A stretch of DNA of 64,000 nucleotides from Saprospiraceae bacterium (GCA_020436935.1 JAGQWX010000019.1:1-64000); one strand, 5' to 3'; shown: positions 10,001 through 19,700, counted from the stretch's first letter. The notes: generated by a model from the letters alone, not told the origin. Numbers and translations are program-made.

Positions 10001-10185
10001 ATCAGACCAAAGATGTCATCAAAAAAGAAGTGGGCACGGCAATAGATTCTACCCTTGGTGTTGGGGTCACAGACTCACTGGCCAAGAAAGCCCAGGACAT
10101 CATCAAGGATAAAACCGGGGGAAATGTAGATGACATTATGAAAAAAATTGACGATTACAATCCTTTCAAAAAGAAAAAGAACTGA
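7099..10185 (+). CDS. AsmA-family membrane protein
   Basis: A 1028-residue protein with one N-terminal membrane anchor (about residues 7-29) followed by a long periplasmic beta-rich region typical of AsmA/TamB-like bridge proteins. It shows the early KNLNATVEFTDADISLLRSFPKASIQLEDFSVTG, repeated glycine/asparagine strands, and the AsmA C-terminal motif around KIDILAEKLGVEELKKLNLDN. Relatives are thought to help lipid transfer or outer-membrane assembly. From about residue 905 to the end lies an unusual lysine/glutamate-rich heptad-like tail (EEIQDEVEKEVGEMVDSV onward) ending in FKKKKN, predicted as amphipathic helix or coiled coil. TAATTTTG at 7059-7066 resembles a -7 element. Confidence 0.85.
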   Translation: MIKKILKYTLISIVGILLGLVLVPIIFKDKIIAYVKNEVNKNLNATVEFTDADISLLRSFPKASIQLEDFSVTGIDSFENIKLIDAKVVDIHTNLTPIFNSSVAPVIHFLKAEDANINVLKLANGSANYLITKPSSDTTGTFELDLEGYELTNSQLKYEDRGLDLLTTLKGLNLTGEGALSSDIYDLNIKSSADTMSLTYAGIDYIDQAEVALDAKININFPEEKYTLLDNVISINELDGTGSGFVQFVPQGILFDFNLNTEGEAFKNYISALPFLPYDKNMQASGTADLKAIVKGVYNGDTGLYPAIDVKSTISGASFKYPDLSFPVEGINASLSVTAKDERWNDFTIDVPKFSLGVNKESVNGRIKVSNALGNGIVDGELKGTIRLENWVKALPMEGVETFAGSLFSDLSFNASTAAITNQDFEKIKFDGSFKVNDIAVKTAGKPMIKLASGNAQASPAALTISTTGLELGKSKLNLGGNINNPLGVFLSEAPLMGKLDLTGSLLDLNEWQTSSTENTASNGDGVSPLPNLESRKASDVILHIDLAKVLFGDLVLNNLTTDSEIGLNHANIKNFSVSHDGNDVALEGNISNIYAYLFGNGILEGNLNMRSKNFDANKYMAEETQSEQTASTIVIPENVNIQVNAQIDQLKYSNFDLKNSKGIINIANSEMVLRDVSTKAFGGDIAMSGFYRTVEKQPDYSVRLDLSKLNINELFANTVTMQALAPIGKFLSGYMNTTIVMDGKLGEDMTPLFPTLNASGFIETFSSKFSDLKIIDILAEKLGVEELKKLNLDNTKNWFEVKQGYVELKERMVSVAGIDGKIAGKHQISGPMEYTLFLKVPRTMLQKNKATATLEKGWSWVEKEASKRGLNINQGEYIDFRVDIGGRLAQPTIAIVPIASSGKSMQEEIQDEVEKEVGEMVDSVKTVLNDKKEQVIDTISNKANEELDKIKDKVKDQVENKTDEVLNQTKDVIKKEVGTAIDSTLGVGVTDSLAKKAQDIIKDKTGGNVDDIMKKIDDYNPFKKKKN

Positions 10186-10309
10186 TATCAGATCAGCAGT
10201 CAATTTCGCAGAAATAGTATGCAGCGACCTTATATTTGATCAAAAGGAATGTAATAATTTGTTACTTTTATTCATTATTATGGGACAAACTCTGCAATAA
10301 AATACTTTG

Positions 10310-11713
10310 ATGATCAAAGCAAAAAACGTGTTTAAAATATTTATAGGCCTCTTCGCTATTGTGCAAACGAGTTTTGCATTTAGTACAATCAATACGTCAG
10401 CAATTGAATTTGAATTTACAAACAAGGTCTATGTAGATGAAATAAAGTCGGTGCAGACCCTGGTCAATGGTTCGGTGACTTCCATACCTATCCTTACACT
10501 AAGAAGCAATGACCTTATGCTTTTACAATTTGATGATTTGTTGGAAGATGAAAATAAAAACTATTATTACAGGCTGATCCATTGTGACCGCAACTGGAAA
10601 AAAAGCAACCTTTCTGAAGTAGAATACATCGATGGGTACAACGATGACATGTTGCGCAATTGGGAATTTTCCAATGGTACCAAAGTGAATTATACCCATT
10701 ATTGGTTGCAAATACCCAATAGAGACACCAAGCTGAAAATATCAGGCAACTACCTATTACTTATTTATGATAAAAACAAACAGTCCAAACCAATATTGAC
10801 CCGCCGCTTTCTGGTAGCAGAGAATAAGGTAAGCCCTTATGTGGCCATTACCCGTCCGATGGATGTGACCTCTCTGCGTTACAATCACCAGATGACACTG
10901 AGCCTGAATCTGGGCAACAATAAGTTTGTGAATCCACAGCGCGATGTTTACGTTGACATGATACAAAACGGTAGTTGGGGACAATCTTACCATGAATTAA
11001 AACCTGTATTTATTTCCAACAATGTTTTGACATTTGACAACTTTGGAGCCATATCTTTCAGGGCTTTATCAGAATATAGGTCCTTTGATACCCGTCGGTT
11101 GCAAACGCGGGGTAGGGGAGTGCAAAGCATAGACTTGAGAAAATCGCCCAGCGAAGTTGTGCTTAGGCAGGATTTACCCAGGCCTTTTGCCACTTATTCT
11201 TTTACATATGATTTCAATGGCAATTATTACGTAGACAATTGGGATTATACCAACCCACAGATTAGAAATTTTTTGGCCAATGCTTCATTTTTTGAAGATA
11301 GCGTCAGACAGACTTTTATTGCCAGAAATGAATTGCTCGATGGAGAGTACCAGGTCAATGAAAAGGACATAAGGGCAGATTATAGTGAGGTGAAATTTAC
11401 ACTGGAGGCCCAGGAAATTTACGATCATGACGTTTATGTGTACGGCGCACTTACAAATTGGAACCTATCTGACGATTTCAAAATGAAGTACAACTTTGCT
11501 GAAGGTACTTATACGCTGACCACCTTGCTCAAACAAGGTTATTATGATTATATGTATGGAGCAATAAACAGAAAGACAAAAGAGGCCGATTTTACAAAGA
11601 TAGAAGGAAGCTCTATGGAAACAGAAAATCAATACACCACTATAGTGTATTTGAGTGAATTCGGCGGCCGCTATGATAGAATTATTGGTTATACCAATAC
11701 CGCCTCCAGATAG
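10310..11713 (+). CDS. DUF5103 / type IX secretion system plug-like protein
   Basis: A 467-residue secreted protein matching the DUF5103 family, one of whose members is the Plug that closes the SprA translocon of the T9SS. Matching features are the signal peptide ending near FAFST, then VYVDEIKSVQTLVNG, YYYRLIHCDRNWKKSNLSEVEYIDGYNDD, FSNGTKVNYTHYWLQIPN and the C-terminal carbohydrate-module-like strand DVYVYGALTNWNL. A TTG three bases earlier (10307) is in frame, but the ATG at 10310 is preferred. A perfect TATATTTG at 10231-10238 may be its -7 box. The stop codon directly abuts the next start. Several T9SS cargo proteins occur in this window, which fits a role in that system. Confidence 0.85.
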   Translation: MIKAKNVFKIFIGLFAIVQTSFAFSTINTSAIEFEFTNKVYVDEIKSVQTLVNGSVTSIPILTLRSNDLMLLQFDDLLEDENKNYYYRLIHCDRNWKKSNLSEVEYIDGYNDDMLRNWEFSNGTKVNYTHYWLQIPNRDTKLKISGNYLLLIYDKNKQSKPILTRRFLVAENKVSPYVAITRPMDVTSLRYNHQMTLSLNLGNNKFVNPQRDVYVDMIQNGSWGQSYHELKPVFISNNVLTFDNFGAISFRALSEYRSFDTRRLQTRGRGVQSIDLRKSPSEVVLRQDLPRPFATYSFTYDFNGNYYVDNWDYTNPQIRNFLANASFFEDSVRQTFIARNELLDGEYQVNEKDIRADYSEVKFTLEAQEIYDHDVYVYGALTNWNLSDDFKMKYNFAEGTYTLTTLLKQGYYDYMYGAINRKTKEADFTKIEGSSMETENQYTTIVYLSEFGGRYDRIIGYTNTASR

Positions 11714-12355
11714 ATGGCAAATTTTTATCCCTTGCTTGGTGAGCAGGAAGATGGACCATTTGCTCACATCCAGATATCAGAGGAGATGCGCTCATATCCT
11801 TACACGGATAGCCTTGGATTGAATGCCGGGCTAAAAAAATGTTTGAGTGATTTTAAATCCCGATTTGATGGCGCCGTAGTTCCATATGGGGGTTATCTCG
11901 AAAAAAGGAACTTTTATCAGGTGTCGGGGCATTTTACAGAAGGGCTTATCAGAAACATTCACCTGGGAATTGATATTTGGAAAGAAGCAGGAAGTAAGAT
12001 CTTTTGTCCTTGTGATGCAGTTGTGCACAGTGTGGCGTATAATGGTGCAGCTCAGGATTATGGCTGGTGTCTGATCGTAAAAACAAATGAACTCCACTTA
12101 CTCTTTGGACACATGTCGGTAGACGTCTCACAATGGAATGCCGGTGACAATATCAAAAAAGGTGAAATTATCGGGAGCCTCGGTCATATGCATGAAAATG
12201 GCGGTTGGGAAAGCCATCTTCACTTTCAGGCTATACTCGACATGGAAGGCAAAATAGGTGATTATCCAGGAGTCTGTGCGCCAAGAGATTTGGAGCATTA
12301 CTCAAAAAATTGCCCAAATCCGGACTACTTCCTTTTGAATAAATCTAAGTTTTGA
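11714..12355 (+). CDS. M23 (LytM)-type peptidase domain protein
   Basis: A 213-residue protein with the M23 metallopeptidase zinc ligands in order: H83 and D87 in IHLGIDIW, H133 in FGHMS, and H168/H170 in SHLHFQ. M23 enzymes cut peptidoglycan cross-bridges, although many members bind without cutting. No signal peptide is visible (MANFYPLLGEQEDGPF), which is odd for a wall hydrolase and suggests a cytoplasmic role or non-classical export. The start ATG follows the previous TAG with no gap, so translation is probably coupled to the DUF5103 gene. Confidence 0.78.
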   Translation: MANFYPLLGEQEDGPFAHIQISEEMRSYPYTDSLGLNAGLKKCLSDFKSRFDGAVVPYGGYLEKRNFYQVSGHFTEGLIRNIHLGIDIWKEAGSKIFCPCDAVVHSVAYNGAAQDYGWCLIVKTNELHLLFGHMSVDVSQWNAGDNIKKGEIIGSLGHMHENGGWESHLHFQAILDMEGKIGDYPGVCAPRDLEHYSKNCPNPDYFLLNKSKF

Positions 12356-12728
12356 TTGTAAGTAGCAGTTTGATTTTTCGATTACAGGTCAAGTCAGAAA
12401 ATTCATTGGACTTTTCATGACAATATTTAAATGAAGAGTCACAAGACAGCTCTATAGCATTTGGAAGGATGGATGATGAAAATCTTTTTGCGGAATAGAA
12501 AGAAAAGAAAAAGGGAGAGTCGATTTTAAAATCAGATAAAATTCAACCAAGTGTAACAAAGTAACTTTTTGCATATCTCAACTCTCCCTTTAAAAACGAA
12601 TACGCTTTCGCATTCAACAAATTTGGTATATCTTTAATTAGAGTTGAAGTCCCATATAAAGTTGTTTCAAAGATCAACTTTAAAAAGGAAAGCTCTATCA
12701 CCCAAATCGGGGGAAATTGATAGTATTA
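12356..12728. other. Gene-free stretch between convergent units, with inverted repeats
   Basis: No convincing reading frame. An 11-bp inverted repeat, AAAGGGAGAGT near 12510-12520 and ACTCTCCCTTT at 12581-12591, spans about 60 bases and ends in T-rich sequence. A shorter hairpin, AAAGTTG with CAACTTT, sits at about 12658-12682. Either could end transcription of the plus-strand plug/M23 pair or the minus-strand electron-transfer unit that meets it here. Confidence 0.5.
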
Positions 12729-14114
12729 CTATTGATTTAATAGTTCATCAAAAAGCACATTGCGTTTTTCTTGTGCTCTTGATCCGATGTCACCACTTCC
12801 ATCTTCCAGTCTTAAGACGCCTCTGGGGCAAACCGCAGAGCAAATTCCACAGCCTACACATGATGCCCGGACGATATCCTGGCCTTGTTGAGCATAGGAT
12901 TTTACATCTATACCCATCTCGCAGTATGTAGAGCAATTGCCACAGCTGATGCATTGTCCGCCATTGGTAGTAATCCTGAATTTTGAAGCTTTTCTTTGAA
13001 AAATACCCAGGTAAGCAGCCATTGGACAACCAAATCTACACCAGACACGACTTCCCATCAATGGGTAAAATCCTACTCCAACGATGCCTGAAAATATAGC
13101 ACCTATATAAAAGCCATACCATGAGCTGAGTGCATCACTGCCAACAAAAAGAAATTTTTCATTGCCTGTAAACCGGGTGTACAAAACGCCTACAGTCATC
13201 ACAACTGCAAAGACCAGTACACTATATATAAGGTATCGTTCGATTTTCCATGACTTTACAGACTTATCCGAAAGATGTCTGAATGGATCTCCAGCGGTTT
13301 CTGCCAGACCACCGCATCCGCAAACCCAGGAGCAATACCACCTTTTACCAAAAAAGTAGGTCAGTATTGGTGTAAATACAAGGAAAGACAAGATCCCCCA
13401 AACCAAAATAAAAATGCCAAATGTCCCATTGGCCTGGAGTTCGTCTAAATGCCAGTCAAAGAAGAAATAATAATTGAGCGGCCAGATGTTTTTAAAATCG
13501 TTGTAAGGCAGGTTCAAGCTCTGCAATACTTCAGGTAAGAGGAAGGCTATAAAAGTCTGAAAAAATATAATTGAAATCGTTCTGTAAATCTGATACTTAT
13601 TGTGTCTGTATTTGACAATGAACTTTATACCAAGGAAAAGTATGACAAAGGTGTACAATGCACCATAAACAAACCATTGTGATGCCTGTTTTCCATTCAA
13701 GGCCTTGCTCAATGGGTCAAATAGCCTGATCAAACCTGTATTGGCAGATCCATCAGCGCCTAGACCAAGGACTTGCGGGTACCAATACAATATGACATAA
13801 AAAGCCGTGAGTATGATACCGCTGGCCCATGCTATGGTTCCCCTGGAGGTCAGGTTATCATGCCATACTCCATTGTTTTTGATGCCAGCATGCCTGTCTG
13901 CATAAAGGCTATACGTGATGCCAAGTATTCCTAAAGCCATACTTAGCAGGGAAAAGGTGAGCAATGGCACAGAGTCGTAGGCCATATTTGAAAACCAGGC
14001 ACTGAATAAAACAAAGACGCCCACCAGTGCCAGAGCCATACTTGCTTTGTACAAGATGCTCATTTTTGCTGAAAGGTGATGAGCTGCAACAGACATCGAT
14101 TTGTAGTTAGCCAT
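12729..14114 (-). CDS. Membrane polyferredoxin (NapH/CcoG/NosR-like 4Fe-4S protein)
   Basis: A 461-residue integral membrane protein with several hydrophobic segments in the first 330 residues. A WYCSWVCGCGG motif and a VWCRFGCPMAAYLG motif, typical of NapH/NosR/CcoG-type proteins, are present. Two [4Fe-4S] ferredoxin clusters follow near the C-terminus: CISCGNCSTYCEMG and CVGCGICSAVCPRG. Such proteins pass electrons between the quinol pool or a cytoplasmic reductase and periplasmic enzymes. It is the last gene of a three-gene unit. Its ATG overlaps the end of the oxidoreductase gene by eight bases, which points to coupled expression. The final acceptor is not visible here. Confidence 0.85.
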   Translation of the reverse strand: MANYKSMSVAAHHLSAKMSILYKASMALALVGVFVLFSAWFSNMAYDSVPLLTFSLLSMALGILGITYSLYADRHAGIKNNGVWHDNLTSRGTIAWASGIILTAFYVILYWYPQVLGLGADGSANTGLIRLFDPLSKALNGKQASQWFVYGALYTFVILFLGIKFIVKYRHNKYQIYRTISIIFFQTFIAFLLPEVLQSLNLPYNDFKNIWPLNYYFFFDWHLDELQANGTFGIFILVWGILSFLVFTPILTYFFGKRWYCSWVCGCGGLAETAGDPFRHLSDKSVKSWKIERYLIYSVLVFAVVMTVGVLYTRFTGNEKFLFVGSDALSSWYGFYIGAIFSGIVGVGFYPLMGSRVWCRFGCPMAAYLGIFQRKASKFRITTNGGQCISCGNCSTYCEMGIDVKSYAQQGQDIVRASCVGCGICSAVCPRGVLRLEDGSGDIGSRAQEKRNVLFDELLNQ

Positions 14115-15453
14115 TGGTTTGCATGAGTTTTCTGATGAATGATAATTTTCTCTTTCCCTGTGAGGAGATAGTTTTTGAATACTGTTTATTGAAGGCTTTG
14201 ATCATATCTTCTTCGTACATTTTGAAGAACTCAGGATCAAAGTTGGCAGCCTTGAGGTTGGTCATCACCTCGTCAATATTTACCTTATTTTCTATCCATG
14301 AAGTGCAGACTTCTTGCCTATATCTGATGCCCATCAGGTTGAAACCCCTGACAGCCAAAGTTTGAGTATCAAAAGCGATACGCACAGACTTGGGTAATTC
14401 CGGGTGTTCCCAGTAGAATTGTGAAACTCCATCTGTTTCTTTTGGACTAATGTCCCCATAGACTTGGTATTCGATGTCAAAAAATTTGGCAGAGTTAAAC
14501 CATGTTCCCGGATCATAAGCCAATTTTTTTCCTGTTACATTGGCAGCTGCTACTTGAGCCATCATCCTGCCGGCATACCACACCGCTTCAATAGGACGCC
14601 TTCCCGGGCTTGGCTTGGAAAGTTCAGCGCAATCCCCGATAGCAAATACGTCAGTCTGATTGGTTTCCAAATACTCGTTTACCTGGATACCCCTGTTGAT
14701 ATTGAGGTTTGTGGACTTCAAAAAAGCTACGTTTGGTGAAACACCGACGGTCAAGCCCACAAAATTACATTCGATCTCTTCACCATTTTTTGTTTTGATA
14801 CTTTTGACGTTGCCATCGCCATCATCCACAATTTCTGACAATTCTTCTCCAAGTCTGAGATCAATGCCATGATCTACGATATGTTTCCCCACCATCAGTG
14901 ATTCTCCCTCTGGCAATACAGGATTCCAAAAACTTTCTTCCCTCACCAGGAATGTCACGGGAATGTGGCGGCTATGAAACATTTCGGCCATTTCTACACC
15001 AATCAAACCCCCGCCAACAATAACTGCTCTTTTTATACCTTTCGCCGATGCAGCTTCCATCTTTTCAAGATCCTGGAGGTGATATAATCCCTGGACCCCA
15101 TTCAGATTTTCCCCAGGCCAGCCAAACTTATTGGGTTTTGAGCCTGTCGCTATGATCAGTTTGTCATATGATACACTGCTGCCTCCAGATAAAAGCACTT
15201 CTTTTTTATCAAAGTCGATGTGGTCTACCCATTTCTCTATCAGGTCGATATTGTTTTTTGCCCAAAAGCCATCTTCATACAGTTTGGTATGGTCATACTT
15301 CATGTGCCCCATATAAATGTACATCAGTGCTGTTCTTGAGAATGGGTATGTGGACTCCCCTGAAATCATGGTGATTTTGGCATCACTTTGTTTTCTTATG
15401 AATCTTGCAGCTGTAGTTCCTGCAATGCCATTACCGATAATGATTACATTCAT
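14107..15453 (-). CDS. FAD-dependent pyridine nucleotide-disulfide-type oxidoreductase
   Basis: A 448-residue two-dinucleotide-binding-domain flavoprotein. The N-terminal FAD motif is MNVIIIGNGIAGTTAARFIR (GxGxxG). The NAD(P)H-binding motif is AVIVGGGLIGVEMAEMF (about residues 145-161). The second FAD motif is TDVFAIGDCAE. The family includes rubredoxin, ferredoxin and nitrite reductase NADH-dependent reductases. No active-site CxxxxC disulfide is evident. The likely role is to feed electrons from NAD(P)H to the polyferredoxin encoded immediately downstream. The gene starts seven bases after the DUF547 stop codon. Confidence 0.85.
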   Translation of the reverse strand: MNVIIIGNGIAGTTAARFIRKQSDAKITMISGESTYPFSRTALMYIYMGHMKYDHTKLYEDGFWAKNNIDLIEKWVDHIDFDKKEVLLSGGSSVSYDKLIIATGSKPNKFGWPGENLNGVQGLYHLQDLEKMEAASAKGIKRAVIVGGGLIGVEMAEMFHSRHIPVTFLVREESFWNPVLPEGESLMVGKHIVDHGIDLRLGEELSEIVDDGDGNVKSIKTKNGEEIECNFVGLTVGVSPNVAFLKSTNLNINRGIQVNEYLETNQTDVFAIGDCAELSKPSPGRRPIEAVWYAGRMMAQVAAANVTGKKLAYDPGTWFNSAKFFDIEYQVYGDISPKETDGVSQFYWEHPELPKSVRIAFDTQTLAVRGFNLMGIRYRQEVCTSWIENKVNIDEVMTNLKAANFDPEFFKMYEEDMIKAFNKQYSKTISSQGKRKLSFIRKLMQTNG

Positions 15454-15460
15454 AGATTGA

Positions 15461-16174
15461 TTATTTGCTGTTGAGAGACCAATCGTATTCCTGATATGAA
15501 ATTTTAGCGTCAGACCCGACTTTTGTTGAGCTGTATTTATTTATGAAAGCGATGACGTCGCCAAAATCTTCCTTGTACCAATCAAAGATTTTAGAGATAA
15601 CCAATTTTCCTGAGCTCAAAGAACCCGACTTTGGATTATTGATGAACTTTTTTGTCTGGGATTCCAGTTGAGCATTGAGCTTGTCAGGTGAGAAGGCTGA
15701 ATTGAGCAATGGAGGGCAAGATTTTGCTGCACAATTGACAGCAAAGTGAATTCTTGGATCTTTGAATGTCCGGATTTTTGTGTTTTCAATATCGTTGAGT
15801 GAATATGACTTTCCAGCCACACTTATTCTTTTGACATCCCAGGGCTTTCCCTTGTCAAGATCCGTAATCGACTTCAGGGGGAAGTTGTCTACGATCAATT
15901 TCAAGGTGGCCACATTGTAGAGATTGATCCAAAAAGCCATTTGTGCGTCTTTCGTTGCAAGAGAACTTGGGTTTACGCCTGTGAGTGATGTGTAAATATT
16001 ATTAAGTTCAACTTTACTGCCCTTAAGCCCTGCATAATCAACTGAACCTGAAGGGCTAACGTACTTGGTCAGAAGTTTATCCAGAGCACTATAGTCCTGT
16101 GCATTGAGACTTGTGCATAATAAGAATAGCAAGCATATTACTGTTGTATGGACTTTTGTCATCTTGTTTACCAT
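15461..16174 (-). CDS. Secreted DUF547-domain protein
   Basis: A protein of about 237 residues with signal peptide (TTVICLLFLLCTSLNAQ) and a full DUF547 domain. Typical features are MAFWINLYNVATLKLIVDNFP, SLNDIENTKIR, DPRIHFAVNCAAKSCPPL and ISKIFDWYKEDFG. DUF547 has no established reaction, and its conserved His/Cys/Asn residues suggest an enzyme with a cysteine-protease-like fold. The frame extends to a TTG at 16186, but ATGs at 16174 and 16162 are better, with 16162 giving the neatest signal peptide. It is first in the unit with the flavoprotein and polyferredoxin. Confidence 0.82.
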   Translation of the reverse strand: MVNKMTKVHTTVICLLFLLCTSLNAQDYSALDKLLTKYVSPSGSVDYAGLKGSKVELNNIYTSLTGVNPSSLATKDAQMAFWINLYNVATLKLIVDNFPLKSITDLDKGKPWDVKRISVAGKSYSLNDIENTKIRTFKDPRIHFAVNCAAKSCPPLLNSAFSPDKLNAQLESQTKKFINNPKSGSLSSGKLVISKIFDWYKEDFGDVIAFINKYSSTKVGSDAKISYQEYDWSLNSK

Positions 16175-16186
16175 AGTTTGATGCAA

Positions 16187-16524
16187 TAATATATCAAATA
16201 AAGTTGAAGGCCCTTAGAAATCACAAAATTTAAGTAGAAAAGTCGCCCTCAGGACATGTATATTATCAATTTTCAACTTGTGATACTTTTGAAATTATTA
16301 TAAAAATCACGTTTTATGTTAAATATCACAATTCTTATGGTGAATTATACAATATATATACATTAAGATTTCCTTAAGATTTATATAAGTGTTGAAAACA
16401 CACTAAAACATATCTTATTGTTTTAGAGACAATTAGAAATTATTCCAGGGTAAATATTATTTTTCGGAGCATCAAAGGAGTAAAAACTTATGTATGCCTG
16501 CTCTTATAAATAGGCGTATTAAAA
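16187..16524. other. AT-rich intergenic region upstream of the susC promoter
   Basis: No gene was found. It holds a short direct repeat (TTAAGATTT twice near 16363-16382) and long A/T tracts. Being the divergent space between the DUF547 unit and the susC promoter, it probably contains regulator sites, but I see no operator I can name. Confidence 0.4.
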
Positions 16525-16556
16525 TTGTAAAATCAAAAATAATTCAAATACTTTTG
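16525..16556 (+). promoter_or_regulatory. Promoter of susC/susD (Bacteroidota type)
   Basis: TTG at 16525-16527, then 21 bases, then TACTTTTG at 16549-16556, match the Bacteroidota consensus of -33 TTG and -7 TAnnTTTG. Transcription would start near 16563, leaving a leader of about 150 bases before the ATG at 16715. The leader is long enough for post-transcriptional control. Confidence 0.6.
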
Positions 16557-16714
16557 CCCAAGTTCCAGGCCGCATAATGCGCTAAAGAATCGTTAAGAGT
16601 ATGGTCCGTTATTAGGAAAATCTTAAGACACGCACCAAACAATATTAGGGGCTAGAGGTAACTTTAGATATAGCAAAGAACTTTTTTATTAACTTATTAA
16701 ATCGTTAAAGTAGC

Positions 16715-19700
16715 ATGAAACAAACGAAACCACTCAGTTTGCTTTCTCAGGCAAAAAGATGGCTATTTTCTGCGGTGCTTGTCACATTGATGAGTGCAGC
16801 CGCAGTGGCTCAGGTGAGTGTATCAGGAACCGTTTTAGATGAAAACGGAGTTGGACTTCCTGGTGTAACCATCCTCGAGGCAGGAACAAACAACGGTACC
16901 ATCACCGACATCGATGGTTCTTATTCACTTACTGTTAAACCAAACTCTACTCTTCAGGTGTCTTTTACAGGATACAAGACAGTAGAACTTGCCGTTGGTG
17001 CAAGTGGTGGAACATTCAACGTAAATCTTGAACTTGATACTGAACTTTTGGACGAAGTTGTAGTAACAGGTTATCAGATCCAGAGAAAAAGAGACATCTC
17101 AGGAGCTGTAACTGTAATCAAGACTGAAGATTTGCAAAACATGGTTGCTTCTTCTTTTGCACAAAAATTGCAAGGTAGAGCAGCTGGTGTTACCATGTCG
17201 ACTTCAGGTCAGGCTGGTGACGCTGCCAACATCAGAATCAGGGGTATCTCTTCTTTTGGTAACAATGACCCATTGTACATCATTGATGGTGTTCAGATCA
17301 TTGACAAAGGTAACCTTAACCTGAACCCTAATGATATCGAGTCTATGCAGGTATTGAAAGATCCTTCTACGGCTTCTATCTATGGTTCAAGAGCTTCCAA
17401 CGGGGTTATCGTTATTACTACCAAACAAGGTAAGGCAGGTAAGCCAAAATTAACTTACTCAGGATCTATTTCTGGTGTTCAGGATACCAAAGGCTGGGGT
17501 GACATTTTGATCACTGACGCTGATGAGTTTTTGGACATGAGTAAGCAGTTTTTCGAAAACGGCAACCAGGCATTACCTGTATACATCCAGAATGGCCAGT
17601 TGACCAAGTACATCTTCCCTGCAACCAATGGTGATCCGGGAACTTATGACAGGTACAACAACCCTATCATGAAGACTTCCACAGGAACTGACTTCTGGGA
17701 TGAAATGACAAGAACAGGTCTTGTAAACGACCATACATTGTCTATTACCGGAGGAACTGACAGATCAACCTATGCCATCAGTGCAGGTTTGTTGAATCAG
17801 GAAGGTTACCTCAATTATCAGAAATTCGACAGATACAACGTTAGAGCCAACTCTAGCTACAAAGTAACTGACTGGTTGAAAATTGGTGAAAACATCAACT
17901 TCGCAAGAACCAACAGAGTGAACGGTGTTGCTCAGCAAGAGCAAGGTGCTCCTTCACAGGTGTACAAAACCATTCCAATCATTCCTGTTTATGATGAAGG
18001 AACATCAGTAGATGCAGACGGTAACAGAAACTCATTTGGTGGTTCTAAGACTGCAAACACGGGTAACTCATCAAACCCTGTAGCTATGATGTACAGAGGT
18101 AAAGACAACAACAACTTTGGCAATAACATCCTCGGTAACATTTATGCAGAAATTACACCACTTGAAGGTTTGACTGTTAGATCAGCTTTGAACGTAAACT
18201 TGTCAAGCTACAATGGAGTCAACTTCTCATTCAGAACTCCTGAAAACCAGGAAAACCAGGGTGCACAGAACTTCAGTGAATATTTTGGTACTTCATATAC
18301 TACTATTTTCTCAAATACTGCCAACTACAACAAAACCATTGCAGACAGACACAATTTTGGTGTATTGTTGGGTTATGAAGCTCAGGATTCAAAAACAAGA
18401 AACCTCAATGGTTCTTTGAACAACTATTTCTCAACTGACCCTAACATCTGGTACATTAACTCAGCATTTGGTCAGGCAGATACAAGACAAGTAAGTTCAA
18501 ATGGTAGTCAAAGCAGATTGCTTTCTATGTTTGCAAAAGTTGACTATTCATTGGATGACAAATATTTCTTGTCTGCAACTATCAGAAGAGACGGTTCTTC
18601 AAGATTCTCACCTGCCAACAGATTTGCAGTATTCCCTGCAGTTTCTGCAGCATGGAGGATCAGTGGCGAAGATTTCATGAAAGATGGATTGTTTGATGAC
18701 TTGAAATTGAGAGCCAGCTGGGGTAAAACCGGTAACCAGGCAATTCCTGACTACAACTTCATCGACAGATGGGGTGGATCTATTGGTTCTGCATTCTATG
18801 CAATCAATGGTTCAAACAACTCTGCAACAACTGGATATCACTTGACCAACATTGGTACAGACGCCCTTAACTCTCCAACAAAATGGGAAGAAGGTGAAAC
18901 TGCCAACTTGGGTATTGATGCGACTTTGTTGGACAACAAACTTGGTGTTGTATTGGACGTTTACAGAAGAAAAACAAATGACCTTCTCTACAACTCTGCG
19001 TTGCCAGGAACAGTAGGTTTGGTTGGTGTACCATTCAGAAACGTTGCTTCTATGCAAAATACCGGTTTTGACTTCCAGGTTACATGGAGAGACAACATCT
19101 CAAAAGATTTCTCATACAACATCGACCTCAATTTGGGTAGATACGTGAATGAGATCTTGAAAGTAGATGATGTGGTTGACTTCTTCTATCCAAACCCTCA
19201 GCAAGGACAAATCGGTAGCCGTTTGTCAACAGACATCAACATCAATAAAGTTGGTTACCCTATCTCTTCATTCAGAGGATATGTAACTGATGGTATTTTT
19301 GAAACACAAGCTGATTTGGACGCCCTGCAGCAAACTGGTGGTGTTATTGGAGGTTTGAGATTCAAAGATTTGAACGGTGACAAGAAAATTACTGATGCAG
19401 ATTATGACATCATAGGTAGCCCTCACCCTGATATCTTCGGTGGTTTGAACCTTGGTGTAACTTATAAGAAGCTTGATGTGAATGCATTCTTTGTAGGTTC
19501 ATACGGAAACCAAATTTTCAACTATACAAGAGTATTTACACACTTCAGACAATTCTTTGCGAACGTTGACAGAAACTACTACCTTAATAACGGTAAAAAC
19601 GGAACTCCTAGGTTGAATGCATCTGACTCAGGATCAAGATTTGCCAGCGACTACTATGTAGAGGATGGTTCATACCTGAGACTCGGTCAATTGCAGGCAG

